A stretch of DNA of 7,773 nt from JANRKG01 sp033763635 (GCA_033763635.1 JANRKG010000088.1:1-7773); one strand, 5' to 3'. Positions 1 to 6,785 are shown, counted from the stretch's first letter. Notes: generated by a model not told the origin, from the sequence alone. Translations and numbers: made by a program.

Positions 1-161
1 CCTAAATAATCAGCGACATCTTGAATGTCTGGATCTTGGTAGTAATGCGCCAGAATGACAGCGTTCAGCTCTTTTTTTAATACCTGGATAGCAGCAAACA
101 GGTCTTGGGGCAGGACGGGAGAAATCGCCGAAGCCGATCGAGAGAGGGTAGCGGCAAACAC
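1..161 (-). CDS. nadA: Quinolinate synthase NadA, N-terminal fragment (cut by window edge)
   Basis: NadA is a cytosolic [4Fe-4S] enzyme that condenses iminoaspartate with dihydroxyacetone phosphate to make quinolinate in de novo NAD synthesis. The minus strand is open from a GTG at 161-159 to the window edge, giving 53 codons. Residues 32-53 read as the first conserved block of NadA, with LNAVILAHYYQ (AHYY at 38-41) followed by a PDIQDVADYL stretch. The rest, including the three cluster-binding cysteines, lies outside the window. A TGA in frame at 170-168 limits the start, so the GTG is the best choice. A weak AGGA lies 11 bases upstream of it. A perfect TATAAT on the same strand at 204-199 would give a leader of about 30 nt. 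The gene is divergent from the phosphoesterase gene. Identification rests on the short conserved block only, but that block is distinctive. Confidence 0.85.
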   Translation of the reverse strand, partial: MFAATLSRSASAISPVLPQDLFAAIQVLKKELNAVILAHYYQDPDIQDVADYL

Positions 162-198
162 AGTATTTCAATTCCTGAAGAGAGAAGATTTACTTTTT

Positions 199-204
199 AT
201 TATA
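199..204 (-). promoter_or_regulatory. Putative -10 box for nadA
   Basis: The minus strand carries a perfect TATAAT hexamer whose distance to the nadA GTG (37 bases between them) suits a promoter with a transcript leader of about 30 nt. No convincing -35 hexamer is visible at 16-18 bp spacing, although many cyanobacterial promoters have only a good -10. The surrounding sequence is very AT-rich, so chance occurrence is possible. Confidence 0.35.
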
Positions 205-374
205 GTTTATTTCACCAAAATAGCCGTTAAGAAAAGTAGTAATTTACTGAAAAAGAAATGAAATAATCAAGACTGTCAATTTCCAAATCAGTTCTAAAAC
301 GGTGCTAAACCCGTCGGAGACTACCCAAACTCCCCTGCTGCTTCCTATGCTGGAGAAGTTGCAGGAGAGATTGT

Positions 375-1295
375 ATGTCCCGTTTAACCAATCAAAGCCA
401 GAAAATTCGCATTGCCGTTGTGGGGGATGTTCATGATCTGTGGGAGGAGGAGGATGAAATCGCCCTGAATCATCTCGGAGTGGACCTGGTGCTGTTAGTG
501 GGGGATTTTGGCAATGAATCGATTGAGGTGGTGCGACGGGTCGCGGAGATGGCCCTTCCCAAAGCGGTGATTTTGGGCAACCACGATGCCTGGTATACCG
601 CTTCTGATTGGGGACGAAAACAGTGCCCCTACGATCGCCGGAAAGAAGATCGGGTCCAGCAGCAATTGGACCTGTTGGGTACAACCCATGTGGGCTATGA
701 CAAACTAGAATTCCCCGATTGGAAATTAACAGTCGTCGGGGGACGGCCCTTTAGCTGGGGGGGACCCGTCTGGAAGAATGAGGAATTTTACCGTCAACGG
801 TTTGGGGTTTCCAGTTTTGCTGAATCGACCGATCGCATCGTGACAGCCATGACCCAGGCCACCTCGGAAACACTGATTTTAATGGGGCATTGTGGCCCGA
901 CAGGGTTGGGCGACCAGGCAGAAGATCCCTGTGGTCGGGATTGGAACCCCATTGGTGGAGATTTCGGAGACCCAGATCTGGCAGCGGCGATCGACCAGGC
1001 GCGAGGCATGGGCAAGCAAATTCCCCTGGTGGTATTTGGTCACATGCACCATCACCTGCGACACACCAAAACTTGTCTACGCACGCCCATTGTGGTGGAT
1101 GCCCATAATACGGTTTATTTGAACAGTGCCAGCGTGCCTCGAATTCTTCGCAGAGAAGAGGGGGATCTCCGGAACTTTTCGATCGTTACCCTGCAAGAAC
1201 AGGCTGTTGTCCAGGCATCATTGATCTGGGTCGATCAGGAATTTCAAGTCACGTCGGAGCAAATTCTTTTCGACAGTCAGGATTCTCTAGTATAA
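375..1295 (+). CDS. Calcineurin-like metallophosphoesterase, cyanobacterial/plant type
   Basis: This 306-residue protein is a predicted soluble two-metal phosphoesterase with unknown substrate. All signature blocks of the calcineurin-like fold are present in order: GDVHDLW at 17-23, GDFGNE at 43-48, GNHDAWY at 68-74, GHCGPTGLG at 171-179 and GHMHHH at 222-227. These supply the Asp, His and Asn metal ligands, so the enzyme should be active. The length and the GHCGPTGLG block fit a family shared by cyanobacteria and chloroplasts (TIGR04168-like, from memory). No signal peptide or membrane segment is seen. The ATG is set by a good AGGAGA at 363-368, six bases upstream. It is divergent from nadA and ends 22 bp before the tRNA-Ser gene. 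General class is secure; the biological role is not known. Confidence 0.9.
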   Translation: MSRLTNQSQKIRIAVVGDVHDLWEEEDEIALNHLGVDLVLLVGDFGNESIEVVRRVAEMALPKAVILGNHDAWYTASDWGRKQCPYDRRKEDRVQQQLDLLGTTHVGYDKLEFPDWKLTVVGGRPFSWGGPVWKNEEFYRQRFGVSSFAESTDRIVTAMTQATSETLILMGHCGPTGLGDQAEDPCGRDWNPIGGDFGDPDLAAAIDQARGMGKQIPLVVFGHMHHHLRHTKTCLRTPIVVDAHNTVYLNSASVPRILRREEGDLRNFSIVTLQEQAVVQASLIWVDQEFQVTSEQILFDSQDSLV

Positions 1296-1296
1296 A
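1270..1296 (+). promoter_or_regulatory. Possible tRNA-Ser promoter inside the 3' end of the phosphoesterase gene
   Basis: TCGACA at 1270-1275 (five of six matches to TTGACA) and TATAAA at 1291-1296 are separated by 15 bp, slightly short. The -10 overlaps the phosphoesterase stop codon, and transcription would start about 13-15 nt before the tRNA. The tRNA could instead be read through from the upstream gene. Confidence 0.3.
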
Positions 1297-1317
1297 CTAG
1301 GGATCAACGCAGCCTCT

Positions 1318-1404
1318 GGAGAGGTGGCAGAGTGGTCGATTGCGCTTGACTTGAAATCAAGTGGGCATGCAAGTGTCCCGTGGGTTCGAATCCCACCCTC
1401 TCCG
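1318..1404 (+). tRNA. trnS-UGA: tRNA-Ser (anticodon UGA)
   Basis: An 87-nt class II tRNA. The 7-bp acceptor stem is perfect (GGAGAGG at 1318-1324 with CCTCTCC at 1397-1403) and the discriminator base is G1404, as expected for serine. The anticodon stem CTTGA/TCAAG (1345-1349, 1357-1361) encloses the loop CTTGAAA, with anticodon TGA at 1352-1354 reading UCA and other UCN codons. A long variable arm (1362-1379), typical of tRNA-Ser, precedes the T arm GTGGG-TTCGAAT-CCCAC (1380-1396). The 3' CCA is not encoded, since TTT follows, so it must be added by nucleotidyltransferase. It is convergent with the transporter gene that ends at 1486. Confidence 0.97.
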
Positions 1405-1430
1405 TTTCGCAAGATATTGTTTTTGAAACT

Positions 1431-1482
1431 ATTTCTGGCTCTAATTTCTGGCTCTAATTTCAGACTGGAATTTCTGAAGATG
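1431..1482. repeat. 13-bp tandem repeat, two exact and two degraded copies
   Basis: Units begin at 1431, 1444, 1457 and 1470. The first two are identical (ATTTCTGGCTCTA); the third is ATTTCAGACTGGA and the fourth ATTTCTGAAGATG, so ATTTC recurs every 13 bases. The array fills most of the 81-bp gap between the 3' end of the tRNA-Ser and the stop codon of the convergent transporter gene. Origin by replication slippage is the simplest reading; no function is evident and no strong hairpin is formed. Confidence 0.7.
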
Positions 1483-1485
1483 ACC

Positions 1486-3312
1486 TTACCTTGCAGGTTT
1501 AGGAGGAGTTTTCATCCTTTCAAAAGCCAGGGCTGCAACTGCCAGTGTCACGATTAAAATTCCAGCAATTTGCTCTAATCCCAGAAAGTGCCTGGGAACA
1601 GGAACTAACAATAATGCCAATAAAGCAGTCACCGCAGGTCCACTGGAGGCAATAATAGAGGCGGGACCAGCCCCCATAAAGCGAACTGCGAAGTTGTTTG
1701 TGAGATAACCCACCAGCGTTAAAATCCCTAGAATCAGGCCAGCGGTAAAGAAACCCGCCCGGTTCTCTGGTAAAACCTCAATTCCCCACTGGAAGGGTAA
1801 GACCAGCATTAAGCTACAGGCACAAAAGATTGTTCCAAACTGTACCAGACTCACTGGAACAGGATGAAGTCGCTTAAATCCAAGTTGCATGAAAATCAGA
1901 TAAAAGGCAAAGGCAATTCCAGACATTACGGCGGTCCCAATTCCTATGCTATCTAAAGGCTTACCTGCAAATAAGGAAGGGGCAATCCGAGGCCATGCCG
2001 TTAGAATGACTCCCAAAGCCACCGCAACCATCACTCCAACCCGTAGGGAGGTGGGGCGATCCTGGAAGAAAAACCACGCTAGCGGCACGGTGAAGATTGG
2101 GTACATGAACAAGATGGTGACGGCAACCCCAGGACCAATCTGCCCGATTGCAATATAGATCAGAATTTGGGACAGAAATAGAAACAGCCCGCTGCTGACA
2201 ACCACCCAAATAGGCTTGCGATCTTTGGAGAGAAAAAACCGTTTGATATCTCGCCAGACCGGAGGGTATAGAGTAGACGAAATGGCCATTAATAAGGGCA
2301 CGACAACTATCATTCGGAGCCACAGGATCAGGAGCGAATTTCCTAATACCCCCAGCTTGATGTAGCCCCCCAGATTCACCAATCCGAAGAGGGGACTGGG
2401 GTTCCCAATAATCCCCACGACAACGTTGTGGATGGACAGCGCAACGGTAGACAACAACACTAAAACGATCCCCAGACGAAACTGAGCATCTGCTTTAGTT
2501 TTAGATTCTCCTGGTTTAGGGGGGACGGGAGCCGATGGAGTGCTTGGGAGGGGCTGACTGCCCGCCGTGGGGTGGGGAACGGTAGGAAAGGTGGGTTCAT
2601 TGAGTCCAACTGCTGGCACTCGATTCGCATGCCCATTTCCCATCAGGGGGGAATAGGCTGCTTTCCGATCCGTGACTTCGGTTCCCACGAACGATCGCTC
2701 CGCCTCTAATTGCTCCCGCAACCGACTGACGAGGGCCTCCAGAAGCGTCACTCCCTGTTGCTCCAGGCTATGCATTTGGCTGAGTTGCTGGGAGAGGGAA
2801 CTTTGATAACTATTGAGTTCTTGTTCTAAGGTGCGAAAGGTATTGCTAAAGGTACTATCTAACGACGCTAAGAGACGGTAAGCATTGTCGCTATAGCCAT
2901 TGGTAGCAGCAGGGGAATGGGCCGGGGAATTCGCACTATTCGTGACAGAGAGGCGCACCTGTTCCGCAGCCTGATTGAGTTGCTGGGTCAGGAGGTCTTG
3001 CAGATGGGCGGCGAGGACCTGCGCCAGTTGCTTCGCCCATAATTGTTGTTGGGCGAGTTGTTTGCGGGAGAGGGTTTCGGATTGTTGGGCCTGAAGTTGC
3101 TGCTGTTGAGTTCTCAGACGGTTGATATCGTCAATTAACCGCGTCTTTTCGTCTTGTAATCGGGTAACATCCTGGCCCAACTGGGCGACTACACTTTGCC
3201 GCAAGGTCGTTAGTTCCTGAGTCATCGATCTCAGGATCGCCTCTGCGGCCCGCGAATCACCATTACTGGGAGTATTACTGAAAGCGTCCGATCGATTATC
3301 CTGATGGCCCAT
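1486..3312 (-). CDS. EamA/DMT-family transporter with long N-terminal coiled-coil region
   Basis: The 608-residue product has two parts. Residues 279-597 contain about ten hydrophobic helices arranged as two repeats of five, as in the drug/metabolite transporter superfamily (EamA, PF00892). Typical features are a helix-breaking GPGVAVTILFMYPIFTVP stretch near 393-410 and its counterpart GAGPASIIASSGPAVTALLA near 547-566. Substrate cannot be predicted. Residues 1-206 are soluble, rich in Gln, Leu, Arg and Glu, with heptad-like coiled coil at about 22-120 and 145-206. Residues 207-275 form a Pro/Ser/Thr-rich linker. Ordinary family members have about 300 residues, so the N-terminal half is extra. 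The frame is continuous with no sign of an internal gene boundary. The ATG start has only a weak AAGG 12 bases upstream. The gene is convergent with tRNA-Ser and lies 268 bp downstream of the phosphate permease gene, probably transcribed alone. Confidence 0.88.
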   Translation of the reverse strand: MGHQDNRSDAFSNTPSNGDSRAAEAILRSMTQELTTLRQSVVAQLGQDVTRLQDEKTRLIDDINRLRTQQQQLQAQQSETLSRKQLAQQQLWAKQLAQVLAAHLQDLLTQQLNQAAEQVRLSVTNSANSPAHSPAATNGYSDNAYRLLASLDSTFSNTFRTLEQELNSYQSSLSQQLSQMHSLEQQGVTLLEALVSRLREQLEAERSFVGTEVTDRKAAYSPLMGNGHANRVPAVGLNEPTFPTVPHPTAGSQPLPSTPSAPVPPKPGESKTKADAQFRLGIVLVLLSTVALSIHNVVVGIIGNPSPLFGLVNLGGYIKLGVLGNSLLILWLRMIVVVPLLMAISSTLYPPVWRDIKRFFLSKDRKPIWVVVSSGLFLFLSQILIYIAIGQIGPGVAVTILFMYPIFTVPLAWFFFQDRPTSLRVGVMVAVALGVILTAWPRIAPSLFAGKPLDSIGIGTAVMSGIAFAFYLIFMQLGFKRLHPVPVSLVQFGTIFCACSLMLVLPFQWGIEVLPENRAGFFTAGLILGILTLVGYLTNNFAVRFMGAGPASIIASSGPAVTALLALLLVPVPRHFLGLEQIAGILIVTLAVAALAFERMKTPPKPAR

Positions 3313-3580
3313 TGAATGTCTAGCCTTAAATTGCCAGCCTCGAAATTTCTATCCCCTCATCCAATGGGTTTAACTGGATTTAACAGTAAATTACTTTGCC
3401 CCAATCGCAACCGTCATAAGGCAGAGAACCCAATGGATTTTCATAGCAGTAGTATATCCATAATTTTCAAAAAAGTTCCTGACCTGCCCAATGTTTGCAA
3501 TTTTTCATCTTTTTAAAAAACAGTCAGACTAATGGAAACCGAATGAGATAACCAGTGTTGAATCTTAAAAATTTCTTTTA

Positions 3581-4810
3581 TCAAAAGATATAAAATTCCA
3601 GCACTTTAAAAATGAATGCTGCGAGGCCAAGGGCGATCGGAATCGTAATGAACCAGGCACTAATAATTTTTCCGATCGTCCTCCACTTTATTCCTTGTTT
3701 AGACGCTTGCTGATTGATCAGGCCAATCCCAACCACTCCCCCAACAAGGGCATGGGAGGTCGAAACAGGTAGCCCCCAACGAGAAGCCAATAAAATTACT
3801 GTGGCGGTTGCTAATTCGGCACAAAATCCCATACTGGGCTTTAACGGGGTAATGCCTTCACCAATCGTCATCATGACTTGTTTGCCCCAAATCGCCAATC
3901 CCAGAACAATTCCAGCCCCTCCTAAAATTAAGGTCCAGGGTGGGATTAAAAACTCTCCTGACGGAATCGCGCCTGTTTGTTCAATCTGCACGATCGTAGC
4001 CAGGGGAGCAATGGCATTACCCACATCATTTGAACCGTGAGCAAAAGCGACACAGGCAGCACTGAGAACCTGAAATCGTCCCATGAAGGATTCAACTTGA
4101 TTAGAGGAAGGCTGGTTCTGGTTGACCCATTGCCATCCCATCCCGGTCAAGCCTAGCGTTGCCAGCACACCAATTCCAAGCGGCAGATCATGGGCAGGAA
4201 GGGAACCCAACGTTAGAGATTGGGTTACAGTGGGCAGGACGATTGCCCCAAAGATTCCCACCAGGGCAACACTAAACCAGGGCACCCATTCCAGCAGTTG
4301 CTTTTCGGGGACAGGATGCTTCAAGATCCAATGTTGGATCAGGGCATAAAAAAAGGCTGCGAGTAACCCACTCACCAGGGGAGTCCCAATCCAGGTCAGG
4401 GAAATGATCCCAATGAGAGACCAGTTAATCGCTTGCACTCCGCACGCAACCCACGCGATCCCTGCCAGTGCCCCAACGATCGCATGGGAGGAAGAGACGG
4501 GTAAGCGGAGGGCAGTCGCTAGATTCAACCACAGTCCTCCTGCCAACAAAACAGCCACCATCCCCACTAGCAGGGTTTGGGGCACCTGGGAAAACTGCTC
4601 TGGTTGAATGACTCCTTTTGCCAGAGTAGACGCAACCCGTTGCCCAAACAAGGTCGCTCCTGCAAACTCCAAAATCCCTGCAAGCACTAACGCTTGAGTG
4701 AGGGTAATTGCCCGCGAACCCACTGATGTTCCCATCGCGTTCGCAACGTCATTGGCTCCTAAATTCCAGGCTAGATAGAAGGCAAGCAGAGCGGCAATAA
4801 TTAGGATCAT
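3581..4810 (-). CDS. pit: PiT-family inorganic phosphate permease
   Basis: An integral inner-membrane carrier of the PiT family (PF01384), expected to import inorganic phosphate (as metal phosphate) with a coupling ion. Counted from the ATG at 4810 (409 residues), the duplicated family signatures are clear: GANDVANAMGTSVGS at 18-32 with PVSSSHAIVGAL at 104-115, and HGSNDVGNAIAPL at 258-270 with PVSTSHALVGGV at 348-359. About ten to twelve hydrophobic helices cover the chain, and a poorly conserved hydrophilic linker (about 230-242) separates the halves. The frame also offers a TTG at 4831 that would add seven residues; I prefer the ATG because the protein then begins directly with the first helix, but neither has a good Shine-Dalgarno sequence. 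The gene follows the small 95-residue gene by 59 bp (38 bp to the TTG), so the two may be cotranscribed. No clear Pho box was found. Confidence 0.93.
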   Translation of the reverse strand: MILIIAALLAFYLAWNLGANDVANAMGTSVGSRAITLTQALVLAGILEFAGATLFGQRVASTLAKGVIQPEQFSQVPQTLLVGMVAVLLAGGLWLNLATALRLPVSSSHAIVGALAGIAWVACGVQAINWSLIGIISLTWIGTPLVSGLLAAFFYALIQHWILKHPVPEKQLLEWVPWFSVALVGIFGAIVLPTVTQSLTLGSLPAHDLPLGIGVLATLGLTGMGWQWVNQNQPSSNQVESFMGRFQVLSAACVAFAHGSNDVGNAIAPLATIVQIEQTGAIPSGEFLIPPWTLILGGAGIVLGLAIWGKQVMMTIGEGITPLKPSMGFCAELATATVILLASRWGLPVSTSHALVGGVVGIGLINQQASKQGIKWRTIGKIISAWFITIPIALGLAAFIFKVLEFYIF

Positions 4811-4869
4811 GGACAAAAAATTCGCTTGCAATAAAGAATTGGAGTCTTTCGTCCCTCTGCCAATCTGCC

Positions 4870-5157
4870 TCAGCTTGCCATCGCGTGCTGTAAGCTTTGG
4901 CTGGCGATCTCATCAATCCTCTCTTGGGCAGCAACTCTCAAGTGCGATCGTTCCTGAAGCCTCAGTTCACGGGCCTCTAACCCTAACATGGCATCAATCA
5001 TCATCCTGGCTCGATCGATCGCTTCCTGGGGATCAGTCAGGGGGACTCCATAGAAGATTTCATGGTGTTGCCACTGAAGCCAGAAAGTCCGGCGATCAAT
5101 TTGCTTTAAGTAGATTGGAACAGAGCAATAGACTTCAACAGGTTGTACAGTAACCAT
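4870..5157 (-). CDS. Small protein of unknown function upstream of the phosphate permease
   Basis: I do not recognise this 95-residue protein. The first 40 residues contain alternating hydrophobic and aromatic residues (VEVYCSVPIYLKQ, TFWLQWQ, IFYGVPL), suggesting short beta strands. Residues 43-90 are rich in Ala, Arg, Glu, Gln and Met and should form one or two amphipathic helices. There is one cysteine at position 11, no membrane segment and no signal peptide. The ATG at 5157 is the first in frame, without a clear Shine-Dalgarno sequence. The stop codon is 59 bp before the permease ATG on the same strand, so the pair could form an operon. Coding status is supported by the open frame, the protein-like composition and the compact placement, but not by any known domain. 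It might be a small regulatory or accessory protein; that is inference. Confidence 0.6.
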   Translation of the reverse strand: MVTVQPVEVYCSVPIYLKQIDRRTFWLQWQHHEIFYGVPLTDPQEAIDRARMMIDAMLGLEARELRLQERSHLRVAAQERIDEIASQSLQHAMAS

Positions 5158-5590
5158 AGCCGAGTTTGTTATTAAAGGTCATTGAATAAAAAATCAAACA
5201 AATTCTTATCAAAACTCGTAAAAGTACACCCTGAACCTGGACCAGCTATCTCCCAGCTTTTTCCTGACTTCTTAAGAAACTGATAATGGCATGGGTAGAA
5301 AGGACAATTCATGCCGCACTTCGAGCAAAGCTGGCACGTAAACACCAATACTTATATTGTTCAAGGAATTCCTTAGCTCTGTGACTGTCCAGGGTTATAT
5401 CTTTTGCCTATCCCTCACCCATCTCAGTAGCGATCGTTTTTGTCCAAAGATAGATAGCGCACTCAAGAAGAATGTAAGGACAGGGTAAAAGCTTGAAACG
5501 CCTGTTCCGTAGGGATTTCCCTTTTGCCCTCTGCCTTTTGTCTTTTGCCTCCTGCTAGAGATAGCCTGAATTTTCGTCAACCCAGGGTTC
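5158..5590. other. 433-bp gene-free intergenic region
   Basis: This stretch separates the 95-residue gene from the 3' end of mdh. Its left part (5158-5230) is AT-rich and must hold the promoter of the small gene, though no convincing -35/-10 pair is visible. The middle shows no recognisable RNA or gene. The right part holds the 7-bp-period repeat at 5523-5557. A minus-strand open frame at 5395-5673 runs through the repeat and into mdh; its Lys/Arg/Gln-rich peptide is what such repeats produce when translated, and I do not consider it a gene. Confidence 0.6.
5523..5557. repeat. Degenerate 7-bp short tandem repeat (STRR-like)
   Basis: Five units with strict 7-bp spacing: TTTGCCC, TCTGCCT, TTTGTCT, TTTGCCT, CCTGCTA. 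The central G recurs at 5526, 5533, 5540, 5547 and 5554. TTTTGCC-type heptamer arrays are a familiar class of short tandemly repeated repetitive sequences in intergenic DNA of cyanobacteria. This copy lies 34 bp beyond the mdh stop codon. Function unknown. Confidence 0.65.
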
Positions 5591-6556
5591 TTAGGGTTCA
5601 GTGAATTTGATAACTTGTTCAATACTGTGGCGAATCGATGCAGCAGAGGTGTGTAGGGCTGCCTGCTCATCATCTGTTAACTTTAGTTCCAAAATACTTT
5701 CGATTCCTGTCGCACCGAGTCGTGCGGGAACACCAATAAAAACGTCGTCCAGGCCATACTGTCCCTGAAGGTAGGCTGCAACGGGTAGCAATCGAGATTG
5801 GTTCTGAAGAATTGCTTCGACCATGACACATGTGGCAGAAGCGGGTGCAAAATAAGCACTCCCGGTCTTCAGCATTTCCACAATTTCGGCCCCACCCCAA
5901 CGGGTGCGCTCTACCAGCCGCTCGATCGTGGGGCGATCGAGCAATTCCGGAACAGGCACCCCATTGATACTGGAGTAGCGCGGTAAGGGCACCATCAGAT
6001 CCCCATGCCCTCCTAATACCAGAGCGTTGATGTCGAGCAGGGAAGTTCCGAGTTCGATCGCCAGAAATGCCTGAAACCTTGCAGAATCGAGAATCCCTGC
6101 CATCCCCATCACCCGTTGAGGAGGTAGCTCACTGGTTTTCCAGGCTAGATAAGTCATGACATCTAAGGGATTTGTAACCACAATCAGGACTGCATTGGGG
6201 GAATGGGTGATCGCCCGATGGGTGGTTTCTCGCACGATCGCTGCATTCAATTTCGTCAAGTCATCGCGGGTCATCCCCGGTTTGCGTGCTAATCCTGCTG
6301 CAATCACGACAACATCCGATTTTGCCGTGTCTTCATAGTGGTTGGTTCCAAGAATGGCACGATCATGTCGCTCGATCGACTGTGCTTCCTGGATGTCCAA
6401 TGCAATCCCCTGGGGACGACCCTCCAAAATATCGAGTAGTACAACATCTGCCAGGTCTTTTTCAATAATTCTTTGGGCCAGAATACTACCAACATTTCCC
6501 GCGCCAATGATCGAGACGCGGGGAATAGGATTGGGGGAGGTAAGACGAATGCTCAA
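5591..6556 (-). CDS. mdh: NAD-dependent malate dehydrogenase (LDH-like type)
   Basis: A 321-residue cytosolic enzyme that interconverts malate and oxaloacetate. Visible landmarks are the Rossmann GAGNVGS at 18-24, an acidic D42 at the end of strand 2 that favours NAD over NADP, substrate-binding R91 and R97 within RKPGMTRDDL, N129 in TNPLD, R160 and the catalytic pair D157 (GILDSARF) and H184 (GGHGD). The arginine at 91, where lactate dehydrogenases carry Gln, points to malate rather than lactate. Length is normal for the family. The start must be TTG at 6556-6554: the frame upstream meets a TAG at 6568-6566 with no ATG or GTG between. Shine-Dalgarno sequence is weak. The gene begins 13 bp after ndhO on the same strand, so cotranscription is likely. 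An alanine replaces the usual proline before RKPG, which should be harmless. Confidence 0.95.
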   Translation of the reverse strand: MSIRLTSPNPIPRVSIIGAGNVGSILAQRIIEKDLADVVLLDILEGRPQGIALDIQEAQSIERHDRAILGTNHYEDTAKSDVVVIAAGLARKPGMTRDDLTKLNAAIVRETTHRAITHSPNAVLIVVTNPLDVMTYLAWKTSELPPQRVMGMAGILDSARFQAFLAIELGTSLLDINALVLGGHGDLMVPLPRYSSINGVPVPELLDRPTIERLVERTRWGGAEIVEMLKTGSAYFAPASATCVMVEAILQNQSRLLPVAAYLQGQYGLDDVFIGVPARLGATGIESILELKLTDDEQAALHTSAASIRHSIEQVIKFTEP

Positions 6557-6569
6557 ATAGACAGCCTAA

Positions 6570-6785
6570 TCACGAAAATGCTTCGAGTTGATCAAGCCGC
6601 AACCAAACGTTGGGGGTGGGCACGGACCCAAACATGACCAGGGCATAGTCATTGCGAATGTCTACCACTTCTCCCTTCGTTTCAAAAATGTAGGGAGGAA
6701 AACGAGAATCACTGGCCTGTGCTTCCAGGCTGTTCTCTAACTTGGCACGAACCGCTTTCACAATGTCGCCTTTTTTGATTGCCAT
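6570..6785 (-). CDS. ndhO: NAD(P)H-quinone oxidoreductase subunit O (NdhO)
   Basis: A 71-residue subunit found only in the NDH-1 complex of cyanobacteria and chloroplasts. It is a small soluble, stroma/cytoplasm-facing subunit near the ferredoxin-binding region of the thylakoid complex, which serves respiration, cyclic electron flow around photosystem I and CO2 uptake. The sequence carries the family's typical order: basic start MAIKKGDIVKAVR, KLENSLEAQASDSRFPPYIF at 16-35, KGEVVDIRNDYALV at 37-50 and PTPNVWLRLDQLE at 56-68. The length is as expected (about 70). ATG at 6785 is the natural start; only a weak GAG precedes it. It lies 13 bp upstream of mdh on the same strand, and a TAGAAT at 6820-6815 may be its -10 box. 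PsaE, a small protein of similar length, was considered and rejected on sequence. Confidence 0.95.
   Translation of the reverse strand: MAIKKGDIVKAVRAKLENSLEAQASDSRFPPYIFETKGEVVDIRNDYALVMFGSVPTPNVWLRLDQLEAFS

Noticed and set aside
55..261. 68-residue plus-strand open frame at the left edge
   Set aside because: It is antisense to the nadA start and the AT-rich promoter region; the Lys-rich tail is low complexity, and the nadA reading on the other strand is far better supported.
1324..1557. 77-residue plus-strand open frame across the tRNA
   Set aside because: It begins inside tRNA-Ser and runs through the 13-bp repeat into the transporter's 3' end; a chance frame.
3316..3516. 66-residue plus-strand open frame in the transporter-permease gap
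   Set aside because: No Shine-Dalgarno sequence, AT-rich intergenic composition and no recognisable motif; this 268-bp gap more likely holds the transporter promoter.
3574..3588. Inverted repeat TCTTTT-ATC-AAAAGA over the permease stop codon as a terminator
   Set aside because: The six-bp arms contain a single G-C pair and the T-run on the minus strand starts two bases later; too weak to call a terminator.
5510..5525. AGGGATTTCCCT followed by TTTT as a plus-strand terminator
   Set aside because: Four- to five-bp stem with a two- to four-base loop, and no plus-strand gene ends nearby.
5395..5673. 92-residue minus-strand open frame past mdh
   Set aside because: It overlaps the mdh 3' end in another frame and translates the 7-bp repeat into a Lys/Arg/Gln-rich peptide; no protein-like features.
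6570..6785. Identification as PsaE
   Set aside because: The length fits, but the RFPPYIF and PTPNVWLRLDQLE blocks are those of NdhO, and the PsaE SH3-like motifs are absent.
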